This document shows, one piece after another, positions 48,373-60,107 of a DNA stretch of 64,000 bases. Each line of letters begins with the position of its first letter. Position 1 is the first letter of the stretch. A program made the translations under genes and the position numbers. Source of the DNA: Methylocapsa aurea (lineage in GTDB: Bacteria > Pseudomonadota > Alphaproteobacteria > Rhizobiales > Beijerinckiaceae); assembly GCF_000746085.1 (NCBI RefSeq), contig NZ_JQKO01000009.1, positions 122,501 through 186,500 of the forward strand, in the 5' to 3' direction. The notes under the pieces were generated by a model. It worked only from the letters and a program-made list of their open reading frames with translations. It ran no database searches and had not been told where the DNA came from.

Positions 48373-49563
48373 TTACCGATCCACCTCGCCAAAGACGATA
48401 TCGATCGAGCCAAGGATCGCGCTCACGTCGGCGAGCATCGATTTGCGGCAAAGAAAATCCATTGCGGCGAGATGGGCGAAGCCTGGCGCCCGGATCTTGC
48501 AGCGATAGGGCTTGTCCGTGCCGTCGGAGACGAGATAGACGCCGAACTCGCCCTTGGGCGCCTCGACCGCGCAATAGACCTCGCCGGCCGGCACATGGAA
48601 GCCTTCCGTATAGAGCTTGAAATGATGGATCAGCGCTTCCATCGAGCGCTTCATTTCCGCGCGGGACGGCGGCGAGACTTTTCCCTGCTTTGAAGCCACG
48701 GGCCCCTGCCCGTCCTTCGACAGAAGCTTCTCGACGCATTGCTTCATGATCTTGACCGACTGCCGCATCTCTTCCATGCGGATCACCTGCCGGTCGTAAT
48801 TGTCGCCATGGCGGCCGACCGGAATATCGAAATCCATCTCTTCATAGCATTCATAAGGCTGCGCCTTGCGCAGATCCCAGGCGGCGCCGGAACCGCGCAC
48901 CATGACGCCGGAAAAGCCCCAGCGCCAGCAATCCTCCAGGCTGACGATCCCGATATCGACATTGCGCTGCTTGAAAATGCGGTTTTCGATGAAAAGAGCC
49001 TGCAAATCGTCACAGGTTTTCAGGAAGGGATCGCACCAGGCCCCAATGTCCTCGATCAATCGCGTCGGAATATCGAGATGGACTCCGCCGGGCCGAAAAT
49101 AATTCGCGTGCAGCCGCGCGCCCGAGGCCCGCTCATAGAAGACCATGAGCTTTTCGCGTTCCTCGAAGCCCCAAACCGGCGGCGTCAAGGCGCCGACATC
49201 CAGAGCCTGCGTGGTGACATTGAGGAGATGCGAAAGAATCCGGCCGATTTCGCAAAAGAGCACGCGCAGCAATTGGCCGCGCCGCGGCACCTCTATGTTT
49301 AGCAATTTCTCTATCGCGAGGCAGAAGGCGTGCTCCTGATTCATCGGCGCGACATAATCAAGCCGGTCGAAATAAGGCACGTTCTGGAGATAGGTGCGGG
49401 CCTCCATCAGCTTTTCAGTGCCGCGATGGAGCAGGCCTATATGCGGGTCGACCCGCTCGACGATTTCGCCGTCGAGTTCGAGAACAAGCCGCAAGACGCC
49501 ATGCGCAGCCGGATGCTGCGGGCCGAAATTGATCGTGAAACTGCGGACCGGAGTGTCGTTCAT
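48373..49563 (-). CDS. nuoD: NADH-quinone oxidoreductase subunit D
   Basis: 396 residues, the 49-kDa homologue. It begins [21 protein letters not shown], the classic signature, with the quinone-site His in [32 protein letters not shown] and [11 protein letters not shown] at the end are conserved. It forms the quinone-binding pocket with NuoB. The full length is present. Confidence 0.97.
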   Translation of the reverse strand: MNDTPVRSFTINFGPQHPAAHGVLRLVLELDGEIVERVDPHIGLLHRGTEKLMEARTYLQNVPYFDRLDYVAPMNQEHAFCLAIEKLLNIEVPRRGQLLRVLFCEIGRILSHLLNVTTQALDVGALTPPVWGFEEREKLMVFYERASGARLHANYFRPGGVHLDIPTRLIEDIGAWCDPFLKTCDDLQALFIENRIFKQRNVDIGIVSLEDCWRWGFSGVMVRGSGAAWDLRKAQPYECYEEMDFDIPVGRHGDNYDRQVIRMEEMRQSVKIMKQCVEKLLSKDGQGPVASKQGKVSPPSRAEMKRSMEALIHHFKLYTEGFHVPAGEVYCAVEAPKGEFGVYLVSDGTDKPYRCKIRAPGFAHLAAMDFLCRKSMLADVSAILGSIDIVFGEVDR

Positions 49564-49614
49564 GGGACCGTCTTCAAAAGGCGTTGTTCACTGCGGCGGC
49601 TCACGGCGCATTGT

Positions 49615-50229
49615 TCACTGCGGATTGTTCTTGGCCTTCTCGTCGCCTGGCAAGACATAATCGGTTGCTCCCTCCCATGGCGACAGGAAATCGAAGCTGC
49701 GAAATTCCTGGGTTAGTTCAACCGGCTCGTAGACAACGCGCTTCTGCTCGTCGTCATAGCGGACCTCGACATAGCCGGTCATCGGAAAATCCTTGCGCAG
49801 CGGATGGCCATCGAACCCATAATCAGTCAAGAGCCGGCGCAAATCGGGGTGGCCGGAAAAAAACACGCCGAAAAGATCATAGGCTTCGCGCTCAAACCAA
49901 TTCGCCGCCGGATAGAGGCCGGAAAGCGAGGCGATCGGGGTCTCCGCATCGGTCGCCACCTTGACCCGGATGCGTCGATTGTGCTTGGGCGACAGAAGAT
50001 GGATGACGACATCGAAGCGCTTCTCGCGGACTGGATAATCGACAGCGGTGAGATCGATGAAGGAAACAAAGAGACAGGCTGGATCGTCGCGGAGATAGGC
50101 GACGGCCTCAAGCAGACCGGCCGGCTCCACCGTCAAAGTCAACTCGTCATAGGCCACGGTGGCCGCGCTGACCAGACCGGGGAGCGCCGCGGCGATCGAG
50201 TCGCCCAGTTGTTTCAGGTCAGTATCCAT
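49615..50229 (-). CDS. nuoC: NADH-quinone oxidoreductase subunit C
   Basis: 204 residues, the 30-kDa homologue. [49 protein letters not shown] is the family core, of which [11 protein letters not shown] and [14 protein letters not shown] are diagnostic. It is a separate gene, not fused to nuoD. The stop lies within a 13-bp word that repeats 27 bp further on (49584-49596 and 49611-49623), a small duplication of the gene's end. Confidence 0.96.
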   Translation of the reverse strand: MDTDLKQLGDSIAAALPGLVSAATVAYDELTLTVEPAGLLEAVAYLRDDPACLFVSFIDLTAVDYPVREKRFDVVIHLLSPKHNRRIRVKVATDAETPIASLSGLYPAANWFEREAYDLFGVFFSGHPDLRRLLTDYGFDGHPLRKDFPMTGYVEVRYDDEQKRVVYEPVELTQEFRSFDFLSPWEGATDYVLPGDEKAKNNPQ

Positions 50230-50430
50230 TTCAATTCTTCCACTTTGCTGGCGCGCCGGGCAGGCCCGCTCGGAAGCGGCGCCTGCCGGAAAGCTAGCAT
50301 GTCCATCGCATCGCGCGCGCTCTTAGGCGCTTGTCGCGAAACGGTTCGCGAAGCCCAGGAAACGCTCGCTCAACTGCTGGCCTGAACGCCTAACCCGATC
50401 CAAGAAGTCAGCGCCCGCCAGCATGGCGCT

Positions 50431-51009
50431 CTAGCGCTCGATCGTGCCGGTGCGGCGGATCTTCTTTTGCAAGAGCAATACGCCATAGAGAAGCGCTTCG
50501 GCTGAAGGCGGACAACCGGGGACATAAATATCAACAGGGACGATCCGGTCGCAGCCGCGCACCACGGAATAGGAATAGTGGTAATAGCCGCCGCCATTGG
50601 CGCAGGAGCCCATCGAGATGACATAGCGCGGCTCAGGCATCTGGTCGTAGACCTTGCGCAGCGCCGGGGCCATCTTATTGGTGAGCGTGCCGGCGACGAT
50701 CATGACGTCGGACTGCCGCGGCGAGCCGCGCGGCGCGAAGCCAAATCGCTCCAGATCATAGCGCGGCATCGCCGCCTGCATCATTTCGACGGCGCAACAG
50801 GCGAGCCCGAAGGTCATCCACATGAGCGAACCGGTGCGCGCCCAATTGATCAGATCGTCAGTGGTCGTGACCAGGAACCCCTTGTCCGCGAGCTGATCGT
50901 TGATCGAAAGAAAATAAGGATCGTTCCCGGCTGCCAGCTGACCGCCCGCGGCGGCGGTCTTGGCGGCGGACGGCGAAGCGCCGATTTGCTGCAAAGGGCT
51001 CAATCCCAT
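50431..51009 (-). CDS. nuoB: NADH-quinone oxidoreductase subunit B
   Basis: 192 residues from ATG 51009 ([10 protein letters not shown]), which overlaps the end of nuoA by ten bases. Cluster N2 ligands are the tandem cysteines in [11 protein letters not shown] (71, 72), plus [10 protein letters not shown] and [11 protein letters not shown]. It transfers electrons to quinone. A gap of about 200 bp without a visible gene follows before nuoC. Confidence 0.97.
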   Translation of the reverse strand: MGLSPLQQIGASPSAAKTAAAGGQLAAGNDPYFLSINDQLADKGFLVTTTDDLINWARTGSLMWMTFGLACCAVEMMQAAMPRYDLERFGFAPRGSPRQSDVMIVAGTLTNKMAPALRKVYDQMPEPRYVISMGSCANGGGYYHYSYSVVRGCDRIVPVDIYVPGCPPSAEALLYGVLLLQKKIRRTGTIER

Positions 51010-51365
51010 TCGAGCGCACCCTTCTTCCATTCGTAGACGAAGCCTATGGTTAAGACCCCGAGGAAGACCATCATCGACCAGAAGCCGAATGTCCCGACAT
51101 CGCGGAAGGCCACGGCCCAGGGAAACAGAAACGCGACCTCGAGGTCGAAAATGATGAAGAGCAGCGAGACCAGATAGAATCGCACGTCGAATTGCATGCG
51201 CGCGTCATCGAAGGCGTTGAAGCCGCATTCATAGGCCGAAAGCTTTTCGGCGTCGGGGGCTTTGAAGGCGATCAGAAAAGGCGCGACGAGCAAGGCGCCC
51301 GATATCAGGGCGGCGATGGCCATGAAAACCACCAGCGGCAAATATTGGTCGAGAAGGCTCGGCAT
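51000..51365 (-). CDS. nuoA: NADH-quinone oxidoreductase subunit A
   Basis: 121 residues from ATG 51365 ([11 protein letters not shown]); the frame extends to 51473 but has no family sequence there. Three membrane helices, with the loop [22 protein letters not shown] conserved, including the Cys of that loop. Homologue of ND3. First gene of the nuo operon. Confidence 0.97.
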   Translation of the reverse strand: MPSLLDQYLPLVVFMAIAALISGALLVAPFLIAFKAPDAEKLSAYECGFNAFDDARMQFDVRFYLVSLLFIIFDLEVAFLFPWAVAFRDVGTFGFWSMMVFLGVLTIGFVYEWKKGALEWD

Positions 51366-51720
51366 GAACTGGCTCGGTCTGGACCGGCAAGGTCGGGAAA
51401 TCGAAAGGCAAAGGGGATCGGCCGCTTGCCTTGCTGCGACGCGATCCGTATCCCAGTGTAATCGCCTGCGCAAGATGGTGTTTCAAGATAGCGAGAGCGG
51501 GACCGCGAACGCGCCGGAGCAAAAGGAAGTGGCGAAAGGCGCTGTGATTGTGTTTTCGGCAGTTTGCTGAGCAACTGAAGATGAGATTTGCTTGAAAATG
51601 CTCAAAATTTTCAATTTTCGCATCGTCGGGACACGCAGGCGCGCTCGCTGCGCCTAAAAATGCGCCAGGACGGCCGCTTCAAACGTGATGCACAGCTTTA
51701 GCGATTTGGCGGGAGCGATA
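51366..51720. other. 355-bp region upstream of nuoA, no gene; AT-rich inverted repeat
   Basis: No gene is visible between nuoA and tRNA-Asp. An AT-rich pocket at 51575-51625 contains the inverted repeat 51592-51614 (TTGAAAAT, 7-base loop, ATTTTCAA). The nuo promoter should lie in this interval. Confidence 0.5.
51592..51614. promoter_or_regulatory. 8-bp inverted repeat upstream of the nuo operon
   Basis: TTGAAAAT-GCTCAAA-ATTTTCAA, in the only AT-rich stretch of the nuo upstream region, about 230 bp from the nuoA start. It could be a regulator-binding site or part of a promoter. No regulator is assigned. Confidence 0.3.
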
Positions 51721-51797
<77 letters not shown>

Positions 51798-51998
51798 GCA
51801 AAGGCGACGTCGCGATGAGCGCCTCGGAGAGGTGCCGGATAAGATAGGCGGGCGCGCAAGTCAAGCACGAAGAAATCGCGGTGATGGCGAACGCCGCTTA
51901 ATCGGCGCGGCGGCAAGGCATATAGCTGCGCCGGGTGGGCCGCTCGCAAGTCGGCTTCTCGCGCCTTGGATGGCCTCAAAATCGCCCGCGCGAGGGCC

Positions 51999-52074
51999 TG
52001 GTGGGCGGTGACGGGCTCGAACCGCCGACCCTCTCGGTGTAAACGAGATGCTCTACCAACTGAGCTAACCGCCC
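51999..52074 (-). tRNA. tRNA-Val (anticodon TAC)
   Basis: 76 nt on the minus strand. The acceptor GGGCGGT pairs perfectly with ACCGCCC. The anticodon stem TCTCG/CGAGA encloses TTTACAC, giving TAC. The T loop is GGTTCGAGCC and ACCA is encoded. It is 201 bp from tRNA-Asp on the same strand. Confidence 0.96.
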
Positions 52075-52286
52075 CAAGCCAATGCCATTGCCGCCCCCTT
52101 AGGCCGACGGGATTAGGTGGCATACCGGCTCTACAGCGTCAACGGCGTTGCTTGCCACAGATAGGGCCCACTTCCCCACGGAGGGCGGGTGCCCCGCCCG
52201 GGGATCCGCCGCTCGCAAGACATCGGTCCGCCCGGCGCCGGGCGAGTTGGAGTCGTATGGAGCGTGGCCCGAGTGGACCGAGATTC

Positions 52287-52321
52287 CAACAAAAAGGGCC
52301 GCGAACCTTTCGGTCGCGGCC
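52287..52321 (-). terminator. Rho-independent terminator of lon
   Basis: On the minus strand, GGCCGCGA-loop-TCGCGGCC (52314-52321 with 52297-52304) is followed by CTTTTTGTT. It is about 48 bp after the lon stop, a classic intrinsic terminator. Confidence 0.85.
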
Positions 52322-52368
52322 TATATCCCTTTGCGGCATGATCGAAGGCGCAGAGCCTTCGGGCCGGA

Positions 52369-54786
52369 TTAGTGCGCAATGGCTCCGGGAGTATCATCCT
52401 CGGAAGCCAGCGGCGCGACGGCCTTCGCCTCCTCTTCCCAAACAATCGGAACAGGTTGCCGAATCAGGGCATGGCGCAACACTTCGTCCATGCGCGAGAC
52501 CGGCACGATTTCGAGCGCATTTTTCACGGAATTTGGAATCTCGGCCAGATCCTTGGCGTTTTCTTCAGGGATCAGCACTTTCTTCAGCCCTCCCCGCAAG
52601 GCGGCGAGCAATTTCTCCTTGAGCCCGCCGATCGGCAAAACCCTGCCGCGCAAGGTGATCTCGCCGGTCATGGCGATATCGCGCCGAATCGGAATGCCGG
52701 TCATGATCGACACGATCGCCGTCGCCATCGCGACGCCGGCCGAGGGACCATCCTTCGGAGTGGCGCCTTCGGGAACATGGACATGGATGTCGCGGCGGTC
52801 GAAGACAGGCGGCTCGATGCCGAAATCAACCGCCCGCGAACGAACGTAGGAGGCCGCCGCGGAAATCGACTCCTTCATGACGTCGCGCAGATTTCCGGTC
52901 ACCGTCATGCGGCCCTTGCCGGGCATCATGACGCCTTCGATCGTCAGCAATTCGCCGCCGACCTCGGTCCAAGCAAGCCCTGTCACCACGCCCACCTGAT
53001 CCTCGCTTTCCGCCTCGCCATAGCGGAATCTTGGAACGCCAAGGAAGTCCGGGATATTTTCCGCCGTGATTGCGACGATCTTCGCCTTATCGGTCAAGAT
53101 CTGCTTCACCGCCTTGCGCGCGAGCTTCGACAATTCCCGCTCGAGATTGCGGACGCCGGCCTCGCGCGTATAGCGCCGGATCAGCATGATGAGGCCGCCA
53201 TCGTCGATCGACCATTCCTTCGCCGCAAGACCATGTTTCTTGAGGGCCGCGGGGATGAGATGGCGTCTTGCGATCTCGACCTTTTCGTCCTCCGTGTAGC
53301 CGGCGATGCGGATGATTTCCATGCGGTCCATGAGGGGCGCCGGAATATTCAACGTATTGGCGGTGGTTACGAACATCACGTTCGACAAATCATAATCGAC
53401 TTCGAGGTAATGATCGTTGAAGGAATGGTTTTGTTCCGGATCGAGAACCTCGAGCAGAGCCGACGAAGGGTCGCCCCGGAAGTCCATTCCCATCTTGTCG
53501 ATTTCATCGAGCAGGAAGAGCGGATTCGAGCTCTTAGCCTTGCGCATCGACTGGATGATCTTGCCCGGCATGGAGCCGATATAGGTCCGCCGATGGCCGC
53601 GAATCTCGGCTTCGTCGCGCACGCCGCCAAGCGACATGCGAACGAACTCGCGCCCGGTCGCCTTCGCGATCGACTTGCCAAGAGAGGTCTTGCCGACGCC
53701 GGGCGGTCCGACGAGGCAGAGAATGGGCCCGGTGAGCTTGTTCGCGCGGCTCTGCACCGCAAGATATTCGATGATGCGCTCCTTGACCTTATCGAGGCCG
53801 AAATGCTCGCTTTCGAGCACGTTCTCGGCGACGGTGAGGTCCTTCTTGACCTTGGAGCGCTTGTTCCACGGAATCGACAGCAGCCAATCGAGGTAGTTGC
53901 GCACGACCGTCGCTTCGGCCGACATCGGCGACATCTGGCGCAATTTCTTCAATTCAGCCGTCGCCTTGTCGCGCGCCTCCTTGGAGAGCTTGGTCGTCTT
54001 GATCCGCTCGTCGAGTTCGGTGAGATCGTCCTTGCCGTCTTCGTCGCCGAGCTCTTTCTGGATCGCCTTCATTTGTTCGTTGAGATAATATTCGCGCTGG
54101 GTCTTCTCCATCTGGCGCTTGACCCGCGTGCGAATGCGCTTCTCCACCTGGAGAACCGAAATCTCGCTCTCCATCAGCGCAAGGCATTTTTCGAGACGCT
54201 TGGTGACGGACGCAGTCTCAAGCACCGCCTGCTTGTCGGCGATCTTGACCGCGAGATGGGAGGCGATGGTGTCGGCGAGCTTGGCGTAATCGTCGATCTG
54301 GGTCACAGCGGCGACGACTTCCGGCGAAATCTTCTTATTGAGCTTCACATAGCCTTCGAACTCGGCGATGACCGAACGAGAAAGCGCTTCCACTTCGACC
54401 TTGTCGATCGGATCGTCGGCGATCGCCTCCGCATCGGCTTCATAGAAATCATCCGTGCGCGTATAGCCCTGCACCTTGGCGCGCACCTGCCCTTCGACGA
54501 GAACCTTGACCGTTCCGTCGGGAAGCTTCAGAAGCTGCAGAACCGAGGCGAGCGTGCCAGTCGTGAAGATCGCGTCCGTCGCCGGATCGTCGTCGGAGGC
54601 GTTCATCTGCGTCGCAAGGAGGATGAGCCGGTCGGCTTTCATGACTTCTTCGAGAGCGCGAATCGATTTTTCGCGGCCAACGAAAAGCGGCACGATCATG
54701 TGCGGGAAAACCACGATATCGCGCAAGGGAAGCACGGGATAGCTTTCGATTGCGCCCGGAAGAACAGGCTCTCGCTTCTGGGTCAT
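52369..54786 (-). CDS. lon: ATP-dependent protease Lon
   Basis: 805 residues, the normal size. The N-terminal substrate domain ([23 protein letters not shown]) leads to the AAA module with Walker [10 protein letters not shown] and Walker [11 protein letters not shown]. The Ser-Lys dyad protease follows ([14 protein letters not shown], with the Lys in [14 protein letters not shown]). It degrades unfolded and regulatory proteins in the cytoplasm. It stands downstream of clpX on the same strand, with a strong terminator after it. A 260-bp gap before the gene can hold its own promoter. Confidence 0.98.
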   Translation of the reverse strand: MTQKREPVLPGAIESYPVLPLRDIVVFPHMIVPLFVGREKSIRALEEVMKADRLILLATQMNASDDDPATDAIFTTGTLASVLQLLKLPDGTVKVLVEGQVRAKVQGYTRTDDFYEADAEAIADDPIDKVEVEALSRSVIAEFEGYVKLNKKISPEVVAAVTQIDDYAKLADTIASHLAVKIADKQAVLETASVTKRLEKCLALMESEISVLQVEKRIRTRVKRQMEKTQREYYLNEQMKAIQKELGDEDGKDDLTELDERIKTTKLSKEARDKATAELKKLRQMSPMSAEATVVRNYLDWLLSIPWNKRSKVKKDLTVAENVLESEHFGLDKVKERIIEYLAVQSRANKLTGPILCLVGPPGVGKTSLGKSIAKATGREFVRMSLGGVRDEAEIRGHRRTYIGSMPGKIIQSMRKAKSSNPLFLLDEIDKMGMDFRGDPSSALLEVLDPEQNHSFNDHYLEVDYDLSNVMFVTTANTLNIPAPLMDRMEIIRIAGYTEDEKVEIARRHLIPAALKKHGLAAKEWSIDDGGLIMLIRRYTREAGVRNLERELSKLARKAVKQILTDKAKIVAITAENIPDFLGVPRFRYGEAESEDQVGVVTGLAWTEVGGELLTIEGVMMPGKGRMTVTGNLRDVMKESISAAASYVRSRAVDFGIEPPVFDRRDIHVHVPEGATPKDGPSAGVAMATAIVSIMTGIPIRRDIAMTGEITLRGRVLPIGGLKEKLLAALRGGLKKVLIPEENAKDLAEIPNSVKNALEIVPVSRMDEVLRHALIRQPVPIVWEEEAKAVAPLASEDDTPGAIAH

Positions 54787-55046
54787 TTGATCGTCCTATC
54801 TCGAAACGCGTTTCAATTTCTCTCGCCGCCCGGCGGCCCAAACCGAGACTGCCATGCCCGTAGGCGGCGCATGGCGATTCGGTGGGTTGATGAATTCTAA
54901 GCGCGGCGTGAAACTACAGGAAGGGAGATGGTAATTCCCGCTTGGCGTTTCAAGCGCGCTTTCCGTTTCAAGCAAGATCTGCGCCTACGCGCCGCAGGTC
55001 ATCTGGCGCAGATCCTCCAACAGGCTCGAATCGCACAAGGGCCGGC

Positions 55047-56312
55047 TCAAGCGCTCGTGCCGCTCTTCTCATTGCGTTCTGCGTAAATGTAGAGCGGACG
55101 GGATTTCCCCTCCACGACATCGGGGCCGATGACGACCTGCTCGACGCTGTCGAGACCAGGGAGATCGAACATCGTATCGAGCAGAATGCCTTCCATGATC
55201 GAACGCAATCCACGAGCGCCGGTGCGCCGCTCGATGGCTTTCTTGGCCACGACGTTGAGAGCTTCGTCCTGAAAAGTGAGCTCGGTGTTCTCCATTTCGA
55301 AGAGCCGCTGATATTGCTTTACCAGCGCATTCTTCGGCTCCGTGAGGATCTTCTTCAAAGCCTCCTCGTCAAGATCCTCGAGCGTCGCGATGACGGGCAA
55401 TCGGCCAACGAATTCCGGGATCAGTCCGAACTTCAGCAAGTCCTCCGGTTCGACCTTGCGGAATATTTCCCCGGTCCGACGATCGTCCGGCGACTGCACA
55501 TTCGCGCCAAAGCCAATCGACGTGCTCTTCCCGCGCGTCGAGATGATCTTCTCGAGCCCCGCGAAAGCGCCGCCGCAAATGAAGAGGATATTGGTCGTAT
55601 CGACCTGGAGGAACTCTTGCTGCGGATGCTTGCGTCCGCCCTGCGGCGGAACCGAAGCGACGGTGCCCTCCATGATCTTGAGGAGCGCCTGCTGGACGCC
55701 CTCGCCCGACACATCGCGGGTGATCGACGGATTGTCGGATTTCCGCGAAATCTTGTCGATCTCGTCAATATAGACAATCCCGCGCTGCGCCCGCTCGACG
55801 TTATAATCGGAGGCCTGGAGAAGCTTCAGGATGATGTTCTCGACGTCCTCGCCGACATAGCCGGCTTCGGTGAGGGTCGTGGCGTCGGCCATCGTGAAAG
55901 GCACATCGAGGATGCGCGCCAGCGTCTGCGCGAGCAGGGTCTTGCCCGACCCGGTCGGGCCGATCAGAAGGATGTTCGATTTCGCGAGCTCGACGTCATT
56001 ATGCTTGGTTGCGTGATTGAGCCGCTTGTAGTGGTTGTGGACGGCCACGGAAAGGACCCGCTTGGCTTGCGGCTGTCCAATCACGTAATCGTCCAGCACC
56101 TTGCAGATTTCCTTCGGCGTCGGAATCCCATCGCGGCTTTTCACGAGGGAGGACTTATTTTCCTCCCGGATGATATCCATGCAAAGCTCGACGCATTCAT
56201 CGCAGATGAACACCGTCGGGCCGGCAATCAGCTTGCGGACCTCATGCTGGCTCTTGCCGCAAAATGAGCAATAGAGCGTGTTCTTCGCGTCACCGCCGCC
56301 GACCTTGGTCAT
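55047..56312 (-). CDS. clpX: ATP-dependent Clp protease ATP-binding subunit ClpX
   Basis: 421 residues. The zinc-binding domain uses Cys 15, 18, 37 and 40 ([16 protein letters not shown]). The AAA+ module has Walker A GPTGSGKT and Walker [18 protein letters not shown] marks the ClpP-contact loop, and the sensor regions [11 protein letters not shown] are intact. It unfolds substrates, including CtrA in this class, for ClpP. It is separated from clpP by an unusually long 546-bp gap. Confidence 0.98.
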   Translation of the reverse strand: MTKVGGGDAKNTLYCSFCGKSQHEVRKLIAGPTVFICDECVELCMDIIREENKSSLVKSRDGIPTPKEICKVLDDYVIGQPQAKRVLSVAVHNHYKRLNHATKHNDVELAKSNILLIGPTGSGKTLLAQTLARILDVPFTMADATTLTEAGYVGEDVENIILKLLQASDYNVERAQRGIVYIDEIDKISRKSDNPSITRDVSGEGVQQALLKIMEGTVASVPPQGGRKHPQQEFLQVDTTNILFICGGAFAGLEKIISTRGKSTSIGFGANVQSPDDRRTGEIFRKVEPEDLLKFGLIPEFVGRLPVIATLEDLDEEALKKILTEPKNALVKQYQRLFEMENTELTFQDEALNVVAKKAIERRTGARGLRSIMEGILLDTMFDLPGLDSVEQVVIGPDVVEGKSRPLYIYAERNEKSGTSA

Positions 56313-56858
56313 GGATATTCTCCGTACTGGCCAAGGTCATGTGCGAACCCCGGCCACGCTGAGTAAGCTGGCGGACGAGAATCCAAACGATTCTCCCACC
56401 ACTCGCGCTGGCGGATCCGCACACGAACCAGCCCGCTCTTGTCTAACCCCGGCCCCGCTCTCTTTCAAACCACGCCCAGACCCCGAAATGCAACCATGTT
56501 CGCATCGTGGAAGCAAGGGCCGGGCCTCGAAACCAAATTCGGCGCTCCTCGGATCACCACGCCGGCGCAATTAAATGCAACAGCGACGCCGCCCCGACGG
56601 AATGATTTCGACCCGCCTTTCGGAGAAACCGCCACAAAACTGTAATAAGCAAAATGAATGCCAAATCAATGCTTTTCCCGCTGACGCACGGCCGCACTTC
56701 GGCGCGAAACGTCAGCGGAAGTCCAATTCGCGACGGTCCGCCGACGGCCCCCAAGTCCGCCAGGCGCCTTCGAGGCCCAATGGCTTCAAGCGCCTGGAGC
56801 CTTCGGACCATGCTGCCCGGCCCCGCATTAAAAAACCGGCAATGACCGGTCGGCAATC
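56313..56858. other. 546-bp gap between clpP and clpX, clpP terminator only
   Basis: Besides the clpP terminator at its right end, nothing coding is visible; the overlapping frames on both strands lack motifs and ribosome-binding sites. A clpX promoter should lie in the left part. Confidence 0.55.
56829..56850 (-). terminator. Rho-independent terminator of clpP
   Basis: On the minus strand, ACCGG-TCATTG-CCGGT is followed by a run of five or six T, eight bases after the clpP stop codon. The stem is short (5 bp) but the T-run is good. Confidence 0.6.
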
Positions 56859-57509
56859 CTATTTGCCTTCCGCCGCCCCCGGCGCGTCGTCCGGCTTCTT
56901 GACCCATACGTGATCCACGATGCCAAAGTCCTTCGCCTCGTCCGAGGACATAAAGTGATCGCGGTCGAGAGTACTTTCGATCGTGTCGTATTCGCGGCCG
57001 GTATGTTTGACGTAGATATCGTTGAGCCGCTTCTTGACCTTCATAATGTCTTCGGCATGGCGAAGAATGTCCGAAGCCTGGCCCTGGAAGCCGCCGGAGG
57101 GCTGATGGACCATGATTCGCGCGTTCGGCAAGGCGTAGCGCAGCCCCGCCTCTCCGGCGCAAAGCAAGAGAGATCCCATCGAGGCGGCCTGTCCGACGCA
57201 GAGCGTCGAGACTTTCGGCTTGATGAACTGCATCGTGTCGTAGATGGCGAGCCCCGACGTGACGACGCCGCCCGGAGAATTGATGTACATCGAGATCTCC
57301 TTCTTCGGGTGCTCCGCCTCGAGGAAAAGAAGCTGCGCGATGATCACCGAGGCCATATTGTCCTCGACCTGACCAGTCAGAAAGATGATCCGTTCCCGCA
57401 ACAGACGCGAATAAATATCGAAACCGCGTTCGCCACGGCTGGTGTTTTCAATGACCTGCGGAATCAGATAGTTATTATAGATTTCGATCGGGTCGCGGTC
57501 GCGCATCAT
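56859..57509 (-). CDS. clpP: ATP-dependent Clp protease proteolytic subunit
   Basis: 216 residues. The catalytic Ser is in [10 protein letters not shown] (Ser 110), the His is in IMVHQPSGG (His 135), and the Asp lies in the STLDRDHFM segment. The N-terminal [12 protein letters not shown] and oligomer-contact [17 protein letters not shown] are typical. It forms the double-heptamer protease barrel with ClpX or ClpA. It lies 210 bp downstream of tig. Confidence 0.98.
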   Translation of the reverse strand: MMRDRDPIEIYNNYLIPQVIENTSRGERGFDIYSRLLRERIIFLTGQVEDNMASVIIAQLLFLEAEHPKKEISMYINSPGGVVTSGLAIYDTMQFIKPKVSTLCVGQAASMGSLLLCAGEAGLRYALPNARIMVHQPSGGFQGQASDILRHAEDIMKVKKRLNDIYVKHTGREYDTIESTLDRDHFMSSDEAKDFGIVDHVWVKKPDDAPGAAEGK

Positions 57510-57719
57510 GGCGGGTCTTTCCTCGTGCTGAACTATTGAAGCTGGCTTTTCGCAAAATGGCGTCGCAAGAAGCAGGCCGATCCATAATCGTCAACGACCT
57601 TCGCTATGCGAAGATAATGGCTCCCGTCGCATTCGCAATGATGTCTCCGGTCTCCCGCGATGAGGCATGTCCTCGGCGAGATTTGAAAGAACCTTTGCGC
57701 GAGGCGGGGCGGCGACTCG

Positions 57720-59105
57720 TCACGCCTGCCCGGCTTCGTCCTGCGCCTCCGACTCGTCTTCGTCGGTCATTTTCAGGAGGTCTTCTTTCGAGACCTTCTG
57801 ATCCGTCACCTTGACGAGAGCCATGACGTGGTCGACGACCTTTTCCTCGAAAAGCGGAGCCCTGATCTCAGCCAAGGCCTGGGGATTCTTTTGATAATAG
57901 TCCCAAACGATCTTTTCCTGACCTGGAAAGGATCTAGCCCTCGCGACGAGCGCCTGGCTGACCTCGTCGTCGGAAACCTTTACGCCCGCTTGTTCGCCAA
58001 TCTCGGCCAGGAGCAGGCCAAGGCGCACGCGCCGTTCGGCGATCTTGAAGTAATCGGCGCGCGCGGCCTCCTCGGTCGTGCCTTCATCCTCGTAACTGCG
58101 GCCGCTGCCTTTCTGCTCCGCTTCGACTTTCCGCCATACTGTCTCAAATTCCTGCGCGACAAGCCCCTCGGGCAGCTCGAACGCATATTTCTTGTCCAGC
58201 GCATCGAGCAAGCCGCGCTTCCACTTGCGGCGCGAGGCGGCGTCATAGTCCCGCTCGATATTGGAGCGGATCGAATCCTTCAGCTTGGCGAGATCCTCCA
58301 AGCCGAAGGCTTTCGCTAGATCGTCGTCGATCTTGACCTCCCCCGGAGCGGCGACGCCCTTGAGAGTGACGTCAAAAGTAGCGGGCTGGCCGGCGAGCTT
58401 GGCCGTCGAGTAATTTTCCGGGAAGGTGACGGCGATCGTCCGGCCTTCGCCAAGCTTGAGGCCCTCGAGTTGCTCCTCGAAGCCCGGAATGAAACTTCCG
58501 GACCCGAGCACGATTTCAACGCCCTCTCCCGAACCGTTTTCAAAAGGCGTCCCGTCGATCTTGCCGACGAAATCCAGCGTGACCTTGTCGCCTTTTTCGG
58601 CGATCGCGGCTTCGCCTTCCTTTTCCGCATAAACGCGATTCTGTTCGGCGAGACGGTCCAAGACTTCGTCGATTTCCACGTCGCTCACGTCGGCGACAAG
58701 GCGCTCGATCTCGATGTCGTCAAAACCGCCGATTTCGATCTTCGGCAAAACCTCAACCGCGACGGTAAAAGCGAAATCCGCCTGCGCCTCGAAGGCCTTC
58801 TCCATCTCATCCTTGTCGCCGGCGAAGTCGATCTTGGGGTCGAGGGCGAGCCGCAGCGCGTTGTCTTCGATAATTTTGCGATGAGCCTCATTGACCGCTT
58901 CCTGGACGACGTCGGCCATGATCGAACGGCCATAGAGACGCTTCAGATGCGCCACCGGCACCTTGCCCGGTCGAAACCCGTTGATGCGCGCCTTGGCCCG
59001 CATCTCGGCGAGCTGGCCTTCGAGGCGGGCCGCGAGATCGGTCGCGGGAAGCACCACCTTGAATTCGCGCTTAAGGCCCTGCGAGAGGGTTTCGGTGACT
59101 TGCAT
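57720..59105 (-). CDS. tig: trigger factor (ribosome-associated chaperone)
   Basis: 461 residues. The N-terminal ribosome-binding domain has [19 protein letters not shown], the trigger-factor signature. The FKBP-type prolyl isomerase domain ([36 protein letters not shown]) follows, then the helical C-terminal domain. An acidic tail ([15 protein letters not shown]) is common in alphaproteobacteria. It is the first gene of the tig-clpP-clpX-lon run. Confidence 0.98.
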   Translation of the reverse strand: MQVTETLSQGLKREFKVVLPATDLAARLEGQLAEMRAKARINGFRPGKVPVAHLKRLYGRSIMADVVQEAVNEAHRKIIEDNALRLALDPKIDFAGDKDEMEKAFEAQADFAFTVAVEVLPKIEIGGFDDIEIERLVADVSDVEIDEVLDRLAEQNRVYAEKEGEAAIAEKGDKVTLDFVGKIDGTPFENGSGEGVEIVLGSGSFIPGFEEQLEGLKLGEGRTIAVTFPENYSTAKLAGQPATFDVTLKGVAAPGEVKIDDDLAKAFGLEDLAKLKDSIRSNIERDYDAASRRKWKRGLLDALDKKYAFELPEGLVAQEFETVWRKVEAEQKGSGRSYEDEGTTEEAARADYFKIAERRVRLGLLLAEIGEQAGVKVSDDEVSQALVARARSFPGQEKIVWDYYQKNPQALAEIRAPLFEEKVVDHVMALVKVTDQKVSKEDLLKMTDEDESEAQDEAGQA

Positions 59106-59228
59106 CTGACTTGAACCTTTTCGACTGCATCGCCTGCTGAATTGAACGCCTTGATCTTAAAGTCCCGAATCAGCGGCCGGCGGGCGCCGCCAAGGGCTGG
59201 GCGGGGCCCGCGCCGCGACGGACTGGCC

Positions 59229-59313
59229 TGGTGCGGGCGGAGGGACTCGAACCCCCACGATTTTCACCACCGGAACCTAAATCCGGCGCGTCTACCAGTT
59301 CCGCCACGCCCGC
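59229..59313 (-). tRNA. tRNA-Leu (anticodon TAG)
   Basis: 85 nt on the minus strand, with the long variable arm of class II tRNAs. The acceptor GCGGGCG pairs with CGCCCGC. The anticodon stem CCGGA/TCCGG encloses TTTAGGT, giving TAG. The T loop is GGTTCGAGTCC and ACCA is encoded. It lies upstream of tig on the same strand, 123 bp away. Confidence 0.96.
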
Positions 59314-59505
59314 GACCCGCCCAAAGGCGATCGACGCTTCACTGCCTCGGATCGCGCTCTATAGCAACCGCCTTTCTCCGATGCAGCAAAAAAGTGGCGC
59401 CGCGCGCCGGACGCGTCGTGATAGTCTTGCGCAAAAGCGTTATGTCATCGCCTGGCCGCGCGGCGCTATTGCGCGGGCGCGGTCCGGATCAAGGAGCCTT
59501 GAGGC

Positions 59506-59976
59506 ATGCGAAGCGATCCATCGGACCGGGCAAAGGTCATCGCCTTGCCGCCGTTGATCCTGGCGGCGACCCTGGCGTTGGGCGTCGGCCTTCATCTTAT
59601 TTGGCCGGTAAGGCTCTTGTCCGGCGTCTTTGCCTTGCCGCTGGGCCTCGCCCTGATCTCTGGGGCCATTGCCCTCGCGGCTTTCGCCGTTCGCGAGATG
59701 CATCGCGCCAACACCGCGATCGATATCCGCAAGCCCACGACCGCGATCGTGACCTCAGGCGTCTTCAAGCTGAGCCGCAATCCGATCTATCTTGGCATGG
59801 TCCTGCTCTGCGTTGGAATCGCTTTCGCCGTTAATTCGGCGTGGATTCTCGCGTCTGCGGCGCCGCTTGCGCTGATCTTGCAAAAAGGCGTCATCGAGCG
59901 GGAGGAAGCCTATCTTGCCCAAAAATTCGGCGCCGCCTATTTGCAGTATAAGGGCAGCGTTCGACGCTGGATTTAG
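59506..59976 (+). CDS. isoprenylcysteine carboxyl methyltransferase-like membrane protein
   Basis: 156 residues with about four helices. The core VTSGVFKLSRNPIYLGMVLLCVG and the late ERE..YL...FG..Y..Y (EREEAYLAQKFGAAYLQYKGSVRRW) are the PEMT/ICMT-like S-adenosylmethionine and substrate segments. These proteins methylate lipids or protein carboxylates at the membrane; the bacterial substrate is unknown. It stands alone between tRNA-Leu and the multicopper-oxidase homologue. Confidence 0.85.
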   Translation: MRSDPSDRAKVIALPPLILAATLALGVGLHLIWPVRLLSGVFALPLGLALISGAIALAAFAVREMHRANTAIDIRKPTTAIVTSGVFKLSRNPIYLGMVLLCVGIAFAVNSAWILASAAPLALILQKGVIEREEAYLAQKFGAAYLQYKGSVRRWI

Positions 59977-60107
59977 CGCCGGGGATGCGGCAGACCTTTG
60001 ACGAAGCTTTCCCCGCCTGAAACAGAACCCGCCGCCTGACATCCCTCCCTCCGCCCTTTGGGCGCGTTCCGCGCGTCAAGCCTCCAGCCCATCAACCGCA
60101 GGTTCCC

